DNA of 64,000 nucleotides from Plazaster borealis (lineage: Eukaryota; Echinodermata; Asteroidea; Forcipulatida; Labidiasteridae): the NCBI GenBank assembly GCA_021014325.1, contig JAJGQC010000326.1:1-64000 (forward strand), given 5' to 3'. Positions 22,813 to 34,085 of this stretch are shown here, one piece after another (positions within the stretch are counted from its first letter, which is position 1; each line of letters begins with the position of its first letter). The notes under the pieces were generated by a model. That model ran no database searches, was not told the origin of the DNA, and saw only the letters and a program-made list of their open reading frames with translations. Both the position numbers and the translations under genes were made by a program.

Positions 22813-22965
22813 CACCCCTATGTTCCGACACCCCTGGTGTATTTTCCTATTCCAAACTCTAACCCTAACCCTAACGCTAACCCTAACCCTAACCCTAGCA
22901 TGTAAATCATGAGGGGGTTGTCGGGACATAGGGGTGTCGGAATATAGGGGTGTCGGAGCAGTCAC
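22813..22965. repeat. Interstitial telomere-like tract in a small inverted repeat
   Basis: Six or seven CCCTAA repeats, one as CGCTAA, at 22859-22898. On one side lies ACACCCCTATGTTCCGACAC and on the other GGGACATAGGGGTGTCGGAA, which are complementary, so the telomeric tract sits in the loop of a hairpin. Confidence 0.75.
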
Positions 22966-22999
22966 CCCTACATACATATGAAGCTTGCTATGTGAGATC

Positions 23000-23535
23000 G
23001 ACACATAATGAAGCCTCCTATATGCTTGTGCTTGACCCTACATAGGGCCTACATATGAATTACAAACATTTGAAGCCTCTATATGCGTAAATGTGTTGCT
23101 GACCCTACATACATGCAAATGCCTCCTCTATGCTTGTAAAATGTGTATGCTTGACCCCTACATACCATAGTGTGAAGCCTCCATTATGCTTGTTATGCTT
23201 GACCATACATACATATGAAGCCTTCTATATGCTTGTAAATGTGTATGCTGGACCCTACTATGAAGTCTCATATGCTTGTAAATGTGTATGTTTGACATTA
23301 CATGCCTCCTCTATGCTTGTAATTATGCATGCTTGACCCTACATATGAAGCCTCCTGTATGCTTGTAATGTGTATGCTTGAACCTACAAACTTGTGAAGC
23401 CTCCTGTATATGCCTGTAAATGTGCATGGCTTGACCCTACATATATTTGAAGCCTCCTATATATGCTTGTAAAGCATGGAACCTTGTATATGCTTGTAAA
23501 CGTGTATGCAATTGACCCTACATAAGCCTCTTCTT
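23000..23535. repeat. ~46-bp degenerate minisatellite
   Basis: Unit ACCCTACATATGAAGCCTCC, then TATATGCTTGTAAATGTGTA and TGCTTG, about ten times with many indels. Short open frames inside follow from the repeat. Confidence 0.85.
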
Positions 23536-23569
23536 GTAAAATGGGGTATGTGGCCCACAGACGCCCACA

Positions 23570-23630
23570 ACTACCCCCACAGACCCCCCACAGACCCCTC
23601 ACAGACCCCCCACAGACCCCCCACAGGCCT
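23570..23630. repeat. CACAGACCCCC short tandem repeat
   Basis: Five or six copies of an 11-12-bp unit, strongly C-biased. Confidence 0.85.
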
Positions 23631-23744
23631 GTCTATGACAGACACCCATTTAGGTATTTGCTTGTCTAAAACCTTTATTCTAGTTGTCGGTTACACTCAT
23701 TTTATCCACTTTGAATAGTGGATTCCTTTACTCATGGTGGAATT

Positions 23745-23990
23745 CAGAACATAGTGGTGTCAGAACATAGGGGTGTCAGCATATAGGGGTGTCGGAACAT
23801 AGGGTGTCGGATCATGGGGTGAACCCTAACCCTAACCAAGAGCCCTACTCCAAAAGCTAACCCTAACGCTAACTAGCCCAACGCCAACTCCTCATCCTCG
23901 ACCTAACTGAAGCACCAACTCCAAACTGGAAGTCCAGGCCTAACCCTAACCTACACAAATGCCATTTTAAAACCCTAACCCAAACTCCAA
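23745..23990. repeat. Second telomere-like tract with TAGGGGTGTC repeats
   Basis: Four or five copies of ACATAGGGGTGTCGGA (23750-23820) run into CCCTAACCCTAACC and degenerate CCCTAA/CGCTAA units to about 23990. The same two components are associated at 22813-22965. Confidence 0.7.
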
Positions 23991-24081
23991 ACAAATTAGA
24001 ATACTGAAACATATAAATATTTACAGAACAAGTTGCATATGTCATTTTAATACTTTCAGCGTAATATACAATTCCAATTTA

Positions 24082-24385
24082 AAAGGCACCGTACACACTT
24101 GGTAATTGGAGCCTTTTGTTTGTTTTAATCCTATATAGTTGTAGATATATACCATAAAACTAACCTGTGAAAATTTCATTTCAAAAGGTGGTAGTGTTTT
24201 TGAAATATTGCCGAAAATCTGGAACGGTTATGTCCACGCAAGAAGATTCATCTGCATTGGAATACACACTCTAAGAAGCATTACCGTATCTCAATATTAA
24301 AAATATTTGGGGGATAAAAAGTGATTTATTTTTCCATAACCGCAATAAATTTTCAGAGTCATTACCAAACGTGTAAGATGCCTTT
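24082..24385. mobile_element. MITE of the AAAGGCACTGTACACG family
   Basis: Left end AAAGGCACCGTACACACTTG, right end CCAAACGTGTAAGATGCCTTT, inverted. No coding capacity. Other members: 42843-43214, 43520-43879, and halves at 35690-35810 and about 9090-9240. Confidence 0.8.
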
Positions 24386-27209
24386 AACAAATGGTTGAGA
24401 ATAGATTTTTAAATATTAATTATGCTAATTATTCTCCAGACAATCTTGTAATTATTTTATGTCTCACACATGTAATTTGTCATAGCTGAAGACACCAACA
24501 AAAATAATTTCACAAGTAATGTCCGCATATTGTTATATTCACAAACCCTCCAAATGCAGAACATAATAGCAAATTTAAAAAAACCCACTTTCATTATCAA
24601 ACTGCAATACTGAAGAAAAGTACGGAACAGATTAAATATAAAATAAATAACGATGAAATGACATTTAATATGAATTTAAAAAGCATTCACGTGAACACCA
24701 AAACCAAGTGCTGTTGCCATATGACGCATTGGATATTAAAATCACTATACACACAGTAGGCCTACACAAACTGCACAGTAATTGGAATCTGACTCTTGAA
24801 ATGGCACAAGCAAGATTTATCATGCTTTGATGTCTGGTGAATTGGGTCAATACATTCCACTCTCATACTCAACATATCCACCTGGTCTGACTAAAAAAAA
24901 ATGAAATAAAAATAAACCCCCAAAACATTTCATTGGTAACTCTCACAACACTGCCACAAATGTTAATCAGTTTCCAGTGTCAACACTTTGACAGAGGCAA
25001 TAGGATGCCAAGCCCAGAAAATAAATAATTTAAGTTACGGAATGCTATGCAAATAAAGTACGGTACAAACTTAAGTACGTTACAAGTACTGTATATAGTG
25101 TATAGTCCAAACTCAAATCAAATTCTTAAGTTACTTTGCATAGACTGTTGATAACCCCAGCACACATTTCTCTGCTAAGCTAACATTACCAGGGAAACAA
25201 CCACAAAACAGTATAAATCAAAGGGCATTTTGGCTGATAACCTGCATCTGCTATTAAAGGAAAACATGTTGGCAATATTGCAGTTTTGTACATGTTCACC
25301 AGGGCCTCAGTTTCCTTGAGCCAATACAGTGTTTTAAACAAACACATTTTCTAAGCACAGATAAACTTTGTTAAGCAAAGAACAGGTTACACCAGGCAGT
25401 ATCAGATCTGGCTATGGGGTGCATTACCCTTGTGCAGACATTGCAAACATTGCCAAATATTCCCAAAAACTTTCTGGTGGAACAAGTTGTGCACCGCCAA
25501 TGCTGGCAAATGTCAGCAACAGATGGCGAATGTTATTCTGAGGTGTTCTTTAAAAATGGCAAGACAATTTTAAGATGGCAAAAAGGTAAGTAAATAACAT
25601 CATTTTGATACCACAAAAATAATTAAACTGTATTTTTCAGTGGTGGGTGGCACACAGTAGATGGGGTGAAATTTCTTCTTGCATGGGAATATTGAGTAGA
25701 AACTATGAAATTTATAGAAGATGACATGACTGTGGGCTGTCATGACATCGTTATGTTAGCTTTGCACTAACATATTTGGTTCCACTGAGCGCGAACATTT
25801 GTGTATAAATGCATGCAATGTTTGTGCAAGCAGAACACAGCCCTGGTCTCAATTTTGAAGCAAGTAAATCATTAACACAGCCAAAATTCACCATGGCATG
25901 GCCATTTGGTTTTTGCTTCCATTCAATAGCACTCCGCACTAATGATGTCAGTTTCGCTCAAAATACCCAAATGTCATACAAACATTCCACACTCCATCAA
26001 CACATCGGCACCCCAGACCGCATTGGTATAGTCAGTACACACATAAAAACTATAAAGCTAGGACACAATGTAGGCAGGCATACGTTAGTATTTTTTGACA
26101 GGTTGTCTGAGATCCTGGTACTGAACTTCTAAGTCATTTTTAGCATTGGTGCCAAGTGCTATTCAACTGAGTGTCAGTGAGGCTAGGAAGACAAAATAGT
26201 CCGGTACCTTGTTAAGAAGTGGCTATTAGAGTGTACATCATCATAGTGAACAAAGGAAACCAGACCAAGATGGCCAGGAGAAAGGTCTATAAGTTCTGCT
26301 TAGAAAATGGTGCAACCAAACTTATTGTGTCAGGTGAATTCAGTCAATACCCCTTGATGAAATTGGATCTCGGATGATTAACAGCGGAGAGGTGGGGAAG
26401 TCAGTTATACTTGGCAGCGATTATCACGTCAGTACGCACAATAGCTACATAATGTACTGGATCCAATAACTTCCTTAGTGGTTTATCTGTCAAAGAAAAT
26501 GAACGGAAACAAATGTAAGGCAGGGATGGAAGTCACTGCTAAACTATAACCCTATAACAAAAAGGTCTGAAACTAGGATCCAAACTTTAGGAGGTACATT
26601 GAAATGATGGCAATTCCACCTTCTGGTAACCCCTTCTTGGAGTAACGGGTTTCAAGAAGCTTTTGGGAACAGTATTCTCAGCACTAGAGAGTTACAAAGA
26701 GCATGATTAATTCTTTCCAAAGAAAATAACAGCTGCTTTTTTTACCAGGCAGACATCAAACATTCTGAATTCAGATAAAAGTCTGAAATTTCTTATCCCT
26801 GGTTAGGGTCACGTCACTTGAGGCAATTCACAGGAAACCAGTTTCAGGCAATCTCACAGGTCCATTCACTATTGCACGAGTTATGCTATTGAATTTAGTA
26901 CACCGACCCTCTGAAAAATGACCCAAATCAGGCTACTTTGTCATTGCAGGGCAGACTTTTCCAGCTAAAGTGACATTTTTATTCGGGAAAACGCGAGTTT
27001 ATCTCAAGTTTCAAATGTTTAGTGTTTGGTGGCAGAGTGAAGCTTATAATATTAATTTAAATATCCTGAGCGTAATTGTAAGATATGTTATTCTTCTGGT
27101 CCGTAATGATAAAATTTATTGTCGGCGTTGCAAGGGACAAGCTCAACATTACGCGCTTAACAGGCTGATGGGGTTTGCATTGAGTAGATGCGCCAAAGTT
27201 TTCAATATG

Positions 27210-27301
27210 TTAGAGCACCTTTAGTATAGGTGTGCATGTCAATTTACAATTAGAACACCTTTAGTATAAGTGTGCATGTCTATTCACACATTAGAACACC
27301 T
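27210..27301. repeat. Short tandem repeat, 2.3 copies
   Basis: TTAGAACACCTTTAGTATAA, then GTGTGCATGTC and about ten bases, repeated from 27210, with a partial third copy. Confidence 0.75.
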
Positions 27302-27769
27302 TTTGGGGGGTTTCAAGTACTTGACACAAAACTTACAACTAATGAAAAACCACTCACATGACATATTGCAAAGTGGCCCCTTTTATTGTGTCTCTTGTCA
27401 TATAAAGAAGAGTGAATTCTGACAATTGGAGGCAATTTCACCAATGGCTTTGTTCATTGCCTTGCGGGGTGCCCCTTAAAATGTTCCATTACAAATCAAA
27501 TTTCTCAAATGAAAAAACTAAGGAAAACTGCCTTGCCCTTACAAGAGCAAAATATCAGTCGTGTGAGATTGTGTCTCAATCAATGTGATTGGCTTTGGTG
27601 GTGCTGGGTTCCAGCCGTATTGAAAACAAAGCTGTACTTTCAGAAACTTCTTTTAGAAATATGTGGCAATAACAACTGCTTCAGAAAAGCAAAGCAATAT
27701 GTCAAAAATGGTACAATAAATGGAAACACAACATTACCGTTATCATTTGCTTTTGGGTGAGATATGAAC

Positions 27770-28030
27770 CCACCTGGGTTAAATTTCATGGATCTGCTTA
27801 CAACGGAAATATGCGCTTACAGTAGTAATTCTCCACTTAATACAGGGTTACCACCTATTTTTGTGTGATGGCTGTGTAAGAGAAAAATTCCCAGTATGAT
27901 GAAGTACGGAGGTGCACAAGCAAAAGTGCTGACCTCGGAAAAACGCTTTACGGAAAGCGTGGATTTTTCTGATACCACATGCTATGGTTTTTCACTTACA
28001 TTAAGCAGAGCTGTGAAATTGGGCCCTGAT
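27770..28030. mobile_element. MITE of the GGGCCCAATTTCAT family
   Basis: Left AAATTTCATGGATCTGCTTA, right TTAAGCAGAGCTGTGAAATT ending GGGCCC. The ends are inverted. Confidence 0.65.
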
Positions 28031-28093
28031 CCCAAATGCACACCTCTTAAGATAAAACTTTGACGGGTAATCAAGTTTGCTATAAATATCTAC

Positions 28094-28150
28094 CTGTTTT
28101 TTAGATTCCAGGAGAATTTGAATCCTGTCTCGTAATGTTTTGGCATCTCG
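28094..28150 (-). CDS. Candidate small exon, coiled-coil-like
   Basis: A 57-base segment has a strong acceptor (TTTATTTTATTTCAG) and a donor (CAG|gtagat) on the minus strand. It is open in phase 0 and encodes RDAKTLRDRIQILLESKKQ, with heptad-like leucine/isoleucine spacing and high charge. The parent protein was not recognised. A second coiled-coil-like block on the same strand lies upstream at 29470-29588, so both may belong to one gene. Confidence 0.4.
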
Positions 28151-28264
28151 CTGAAATAAAATAAAAAGATACAGGTGAAGAATTTAAGTTTCAGGAACAT
28201 CATGGCTATAAAATAGAGCATATACTTTTTAAGTTTGGAAAATATTCAGGCCAAAACTTATCTC

Positions 28265-28480
28265 TTAACTCCAACTCTCTTGAGGGATTTACTAGGATCT
28301 TTCTTCATTCTAACAAAATCCAGCACCACAACTTGACCCCCAAGCTGTTGGACTCTGACTATGGTGGTACGCATGTGCCCAATCCCATGTAGAGCATAAT
28401 CAATTTCCTAGTGCAGTACTCAGTCAAACAGGAACAAACAACATATGCGGTAGGATTTTGAAGGGTTGGGGTTGGTTAGA
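28265..28480. repeat. Dispersed repeat shared with the POLR1H introns
   Basis: Matches 8540-8765 through CTCTTGAGGGATTTACTAGG, AAGCTGTTGGACTCTGACTA and GATTTTGAAGGGTTGGGG, at lower identity than the three tandem copies share. Confidence 0.6.
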
Positions 28481-28847
28481 ATTCAGATTTTATCCACAAC
28501 CCTCCCAAATCCTTTTATATCCTCTCTGCCATAATGAAGGATTCAGAAGGACTGACTATGTGTTCACTTACTTCTTAGCTTGCCCTGAGTGCTTTGAATG
28601 ATTAAATAAATAACCTTTTTAAAAGATATTTCCAATAATAATTTTTAAATTTCCTCTGAATTACTTCCCTCGACTGTATACCGAGCGAGGCCATTTTGGA
28701 ATGACCCCAATCATGCCAATCAAATCACGACTTCATCGGCCGTCCGGGCTGTGGGCGGACATGTACAAGTCTTGATTTCAAATAGGGGGGGGGCAACCCA
28801 GGGGGGGCACGGACATCAATTGGGGGGTCACATAAAAAATCCGCCCA

Positions 28848-29190
28848 CAACATGGACTTGCAATTGTTTTGAGAGATGGTACAAAATTCGTTTGGAAATG
28901 ATTTGTACAGTACACAACATGAACTTGGAATGGTTTTGAAGATGACACAAAATTGGTTTGGAAATTATTTGTACAGTACAGCATGAACTTGGAATTGTTT
29001 TGAGAGTTGGCACAAAATTGGTTTGGCTATTTTGTGTACAGTACAACATAAACTTGGAACGGTTTCGAGAGATGACACAATATTGGTTTTGGAATTGATT
29101 TGGACAGTACAGCATAACCTTTTAAGAGGTTGATTTGGAAATGATTAGAGGGAAGTATAACATAAACTTGGGAAGGCTTTATGAGAGAGC
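28848..29190. repeat. ~65-bp minisatellite
   Basis: Unit AACATGAACTTGGAATTGTT, then TTGAGAGATGGCACAAAATT and GGTTTGGAAATTATTTGTAC plus AGTAC, about five times. The antisense frames full of CTNNFQTNF-like peptides are a by-product. A G-rich stretch lies just before it at 28784-28830. Confidence 0.85.
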
Positions 29191-29465
29191 ACAACACTGG
29201 CTTGATTTTTAGAAATCAAGCTCTAGTCAACGAGTAAATGACTGATGTCACGCTTTGTCCTGGGAGGTAAATGAGTCAATGATATTTGGTAAAACATTTG
29301 ACATACCTATTACAGTAACGAAGCAAGCCAGAATCTTATGAGTTCTGCAACCCTGTATGATGTTCCTTGAAGAGTCATCAGCCAGGGGGTACTGAGAGCC
29401 ATAAGTAAGGGGGGGCTTGGTGATCACTGATCCAGAGAGCCATCAAATAAGCAGGCTTTGGACTA
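29190..29465. other. No feature recognised
   Basis: Tail of the minisatellite and unique-looking DNA. Confidence 0.35.
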
Positions 29466-29469
29466 ATAT

Positions 29470-29588
29470 TGTCAAGCGTTTGGAAGGTTTGGTCCAACTT
29501 CTCCACACCCTCCTGCATGTCCTGGATCCGTACACGTAACTGGTCCATTTCCTGTGCTCTTTTTCAAACTGTTTCTATGTCTTCATAT
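29470..29588 (-). pseudogene. Coiled-coil-like exon with in-frame stop
   Basis: On the minus strand after ATTGTAG (29589) the frame reads YEDIETV, TGA at 29564-29566, then KRAQEMDQLRVRIQDMQEG and VEKLDQTFQTLDNI. It is a charged heptad-like coiled coil. The TGA could be a decayed CGA arginine codon. No clear donor follows. A segment upstream at 29700-29740 (TQKQLEICEE before gtgaga) may be another exon, but its phase does not match. Confidence 0.35.
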
Positions 29589-29599
29589 CTACAATGAAA

Positions 29600-30342
29600 G
29601 CAAACAAAGGTTCAATTTAGCTTTCAGATAACGAACCAATACATTTTGAAATTGACATTAAATAGTTTGCTAATTGAAAAAAAGGGAAAAAAAGAGTTCT
29701 CACCTCTTCACAGATTTCTAATTGTTTTTGAGTTACCATTTAAATAAAGGCATTTTAATACTGGTTCTGTCAGGGTCAACAATATTGCTTCAGAGTTTTG
29801 CGTGCATTGTACATGTACTGAATAGACAGATTGCACTCTCCAAGTGTCCTATAAGGGTGCACCTCACTAAATAAACTCCCACACCATACAGTGCAAAATG
29901 CTAAATAATTAAAAATACTAAACAAATACTTAGAAGTCTCACAGCTTTTTACAGTAAAGGGAAAATTATCCATTGACTCTTGAATTTTTATCCTCTGCTC
30001 AATTTGATATGGGGAGTCCCAAGGCCCGGCGAGTTATTCTCCCTCCAAATAAAAACACCCCTACACCGGTGTAATTTTCCAAACGTCCGAGCATCAATCT
30101 TGAAAAATTTCCCTACACCTCTCGGCAAATAGGACAGTTTGTTCAGGGCCTACATGTACGTCATCCAAAATACCTCAAGTTGGAAGTCAACAACCCCAAA
30201 GTCAACAACCCCAAAGTCACAATTGGGCAACATTTTTACACTGTACCCCTTTTATTGGGCCCTTGTATCGGTCTACAATAGACTATTTTGAAGGCCTACA
30301 AAATATAAATGAGGCCCACGCTCTGATTTCTCCCTATTTAGG
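29600..30342. other. No gene recognised
   Basis: Short frames only. Immediate upstream flank of a 5'-truncated LINE. Confidence 0.4.
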
Positions 30343-31905
30343 CAAGAGCCGACACACGAGGCTTGACATATCCTTGATTTACTTATTACCAGGTCTACAG
30401 ACACTTTTTTAAGTGATGTCACTGTTGACATTCCTCATATAGCTGATCATTCAGCCATTCATTTTAAACTACATCTACAGAAACCACCACCCACCCGGAA
30501 AACTGTTTCTAGTCGAAACCTCAAGAATATAACCTCCTCTGTGGTTTGCGATGAGCTTCATTTGTTTGATTTAGCTTCATCGCTTCTGGCTGATGTAGAT
30601 GATGCCATCAATATGTACAACACTACGCTGCAGAACATTCTTGATAGGCTTGCTCCGGTCAAGACATGCGTAGTGAACATTCGACCTCTGACTCCTTGGT
30701 ACAGCGATAGGATACGCGGTTTGAAACACCGGAGGAGACAACTCGAGCTAAGATGGCAAAAAACTAGGTTGGATACAGACAGGCGCGCATACCAGCAACA
30801 ACGCCAGCTTGTTTCTTCGGCTGTTCATAATGCTAAACTTGATTATCACTCTTCTAAAATAAGAGACGCATCTGGTGATCAAAAGCAATTGTTCAAAATA
30901 GTTAATAAATTGTTGTATAGAGGCACAAACGCATCGTTGCCCTCGAGTGGCTCCATTTCAGACTTAGCTACTCGTTTCTCTGACTTTTTTGGTGACAAAA
31001 TTCAAAGGATTCGCTTGAGTTTGGGTGACCAAGCTACAGAGAGCCACACCCACATGCTGACAGCACCTGTTGATTGCACCAGTTTGCAACATTTGAGCAT
31101 GCTACAGAAGATGAGATAAGCAGGCTTATTAGATCATCTCCAGTGAAGTCCTGTGAACTTGACCCAATTCCAACCTGGCTCTTGCAGGACTGCACATCTG
31201 AGTTGTCTCCAGTGTTGACAAAAATAGTAAATCTCTCTCTTGACTCTGCAGTGGTACCATTTCAGCTGAAGAGAGCACATGTTCGACCCCTATTGAAGAA
31301 GCAAGGCCTTGACACTGAGGTATTAAAAAACTACAGACCTGTGTCGAACTTGTCATACTTATCCAAGCTCATGGAGCGGGTTGTTGCGGCGAAACTTGCA
31401 GAGCACATGTCAATTCATAACCTTCATAACACTTACCAGTCTGCATACAGAGCCCATCACAGTGTTGAGACAGTACTTGTGCGTGTTCAGAATGTGATCT
31501 CGATGCAACACCAATCCTAAAGAGTCTTCACTGGCGAACAGTTGAGTCACGATCTCAATTTAAGCTCCTACTTATGTTCCGCTGCCTCATGCCTCAGTCC
31601 CTTCATATCTCACTGACCTAGTGATTGTCCATCAAAGAACCTGTCAGAAATCTGCGTTCCTGTTCCCAAACTACAATATTTCACATTCAAAGAACCAAAC
31701 ACAGTTGGGGGGATCGTGCCTTTTCTATCGCAGCACCAAGGATGTGGAATCATCTTCATCAGAACATCAAGCAATCTACTTCATTAGCCAATTTCAAAAC
31801 TTTGCTTAAACCTCACCTTTTTTGAAAGCCTACTGTACGGCGCTCTGAGCAACGACTGTTGGATTGGCGCCTTATAAATTTAACGATTGATTGATTGATT
31901 GATTT
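30343..31905 (+). mobile_element. LINE remnant, L2/CR1/Jockey-like, internally deleted
   Basis: In order: the end of an APE-type endonuclease (HILDLLITRSTDTFLSDVTV and PHIADHSAIHF, with a stop in place of glycine before HILD); a linker open from 30541 to 31119; a frameshift near 31090; reverse transcriptase fingers with SCELDPIPTWLLQDC, LKNYRPVSNLSYLSKLMERV and YQSAYRAHHSVET; an abrupt deletion near 31520; and the C-terminal region (SLHWRTVESRSQFKLLLMFR, then WGDRAFSIAAPRMWNHL). The 3' end is a TTGATTGATTGATT repeat, typical of L2/CR1-like lines. The palm with the catalytic aspartates is missing. Dead copy, 5' truncated. Confidence 0.85.
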
Positions 31906-32896
31906 TTAGTGGGGTGAACCAATAGTGGGTATCAAACATCAACAAACAAAGCATCCTTCATGGGAAAGTGCCGCTGTTGTAAAGTACATGAATATTCTAG
32001 AGTTTGTATCAGAGACCTTACTGGAGTAGAAAAGGTAGTAAGGACAGTTTCAGCAAGTTTTGGGAATTCTACAAAGAACATTATGTTCACGCTTTGGTGA
32101 TGATTAGGATTCTAAAAGAATTCAAAGACAAGATGTTACCGAAATGCTTGAGGCTCTCACAAGCAATGCATGCATTAGAGTTGTGCATTTTACAGTTATT
32201 TTCCTAAACAGTTAAACAGAACTTGTGACCTCTGTGTAACTTAGCATAAAAAGAGCATGTCAAAACACTTTCAAGAATAGAACACTGTAACTTGGTCTTC
32301 ACAGTCACAAAACCAAAAACCACAGTGGAAGGGTGTGCAAAGCAAACTGTATTTATTAATTTGTGGGGATTGCAAATGATGTATTACATTTGTGGGGGAT
32401 TATGATAAGAAACGTTCCACCAACAAAAGGGATCTCAAATCCCTGGATAGTGTCTGAGGCTAACATTTTTATTAAGAAAAGGAAGGTCTCCTTTTTACTG
32501 TCTTTTAACTGTTTATAAAATTTGGAAACGGTTTTCACCACTTTTTTTTATACAGTTAAACGGTTATACAAAGCCAATGCTCAACTACCCATGTAATTTT
32601 TAGTGTGTTGCAAAAATGTAAACAAGTAGAATAATGCAATGAGGGCCTAGACTGATGGGTATGCTTGGGGTTTGGTTGAGTGCGGGTAGGGGGTGGGTCA
32701 GTGCCGGTGGAGTTTGGTTTTTAACATCACCTAATGCTTATAAAATTATGGATTTTTTCGGTAATGCAGTGATCTCAACACTTGAACTTTGAACTGTTCT
32801 CAGGGAAAAAAGGTCATCAATTACAGATGTTTTTAAGTGTAATAAAATCATACTCTGTCCCGCTCCATAGTGGAAAGTAAGGGCTGCCTATGTTCA
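31906..32896. other. No gene recognised
   Basis: AT-rich DNA with short frames. Nothing supported. Confidence 0.4.
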
Positions 32897-33040
32897 GGGG
32901 CCGATTTCACAAAGAGCAAAGAATGATATTAACTGCGAATCAATCTTAATTGCTAAGCAAAGTGTGACATTACAAATCACATGGTAATACTGACAACTCA
33001 TCTTAAGATGAATCTTAGTGCTTTGTGAAATCGAGCTCTG
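32897..33040. mobile_element. MITE, GGCCGATTTCACAAAG ends
   Basis: GGGGCCGATTTCACAAAG at the left and CTTTGTGAAATCGAGCTC at the right are inverted. Internal AATCTTAATTGC / CTTAAGATGAATCTTAG are also paired. 144 bp, non-coding. Confidence 0.75.
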
Positions 33041-33889
33041 GTCATCCATTGTGATGCGGGAATTTAAAAGTCATGTCTCCCAGCATGGATCTGGGGAAAA
33101 ATGGCACGCTAACCGTTGACACCGAGCGTCGATTGGTTAAGGACAGAACGACTATCAGCTAGCCAAAAACTGTCATGTACTTGGATTAATATGAAATAAA
33201 CACTCCAAAGTCAGCTTCAAAAGTTTTAAGTTAACTTTGCATCAAGTAATTTTATGCAGAGAAATAAATTGTCAACTTGAATTGAAGTGAAAATGTCCAA
33301 ATAACTGCATCAATAGACACACTTCATCCTCATGAGGATTACTGTGCAATTTGTCTCATTAATAAATAAATAACAGTAACTTTATAACAGGAACACAGGT
33401 CAGGGGCAAGTTTAAATTAATGATCTTTGGATATTTTACATTGTAAAGGACTTATCCAAAGACAGCACAAAGTACAGTGTATTCCAATGGGACAGGTAAA
33501 ATATCAATGATAAATAAATGAGTGAGGTTAATTACAGAAGGATAAAAAAGTTACTTCAAACTGACTTGATAAAAGGAACGACATGAACTCCTTCTTGAAC
33601 CTACGGTATTGGAGAGGGTTTACGTAGGTCGATCGTGGCATTGTTTTTAGTAGTAGGAAAAGTGTAGCATTGTATCTTCAAGTAAAAAATTAGACTGAAG
33701 TTCTTGCAATTCTCAATGTTCAGTGCAAAAAAAACAACCATTTAACACACTGTTATTAACATTACTTTGCAAGCGGGAGGCATCATTTTTAGTTGTAAAA
33801 CCTCAAATCATCGTCGCTCAGCTATAATAAACAATCCACACATGAGTCAACATGGTCAAACAATTAAGCATGTCTGGTTGCAAACCACC
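33041..33889. other. No gene recognised
   Basis: AT-rich flank of a GC-rich island. Confidence 0.4.
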
Positions 33890-34085
33890 CAGTGGGCCTA
33901 CAGTAGGCCAATGGCGGACCATCAGATGGTTGCCACCAGCGTACCGCCAGCCCGGTCCCCCAGCCCGGTCCACCTCGGTCCTTAATCGGCTGCCGCTGGA
34001 GGGAGGCGAGCAGGCGGACGCTTGTGCCGGCGGTCCGCGGTGGCAGCCACCGTCGGCCCGCTGGCGGTGACACCGGTGGACCAAT
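33890..34085. repeat. GC-rich island with inverted motifs
   Basis: A ~195-bp block far richer in G and C than its surroundings. ACCGCCAGCC near 33950 faces GCTGGCGGTGAC near 34063, and GTCCACC near 33968 faces GGTGGACC at 34075, so it can fold on itself. Frames are open on both strands because stops are rare in GC-rich DNA. It may be a foldback element or a CpG island promoter. Confidence 0.45.

Larger units (their letters stand above)
24386..28093. other. Gene-poor region with weak leads
   Basis: The long frames near 25750-26130 on both strands have no recognisable domain. On the minus strand, 26286 to 26212 could encode a hydrophobic peptide (FLLAILVWFPLFTMMMY) ending in TAA, which might be the tail of a membrane protein. 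Its acceptor is poor. A degenerate GGCTGATAACCTG-type MITE lies at 25160-25400. Confidence 0.35.

Noticed and set aside
22859..22898. True chromosome end
   Set aside because: The CCCTAA tract is short, contains a variant unit and has unique sequence on both sides.
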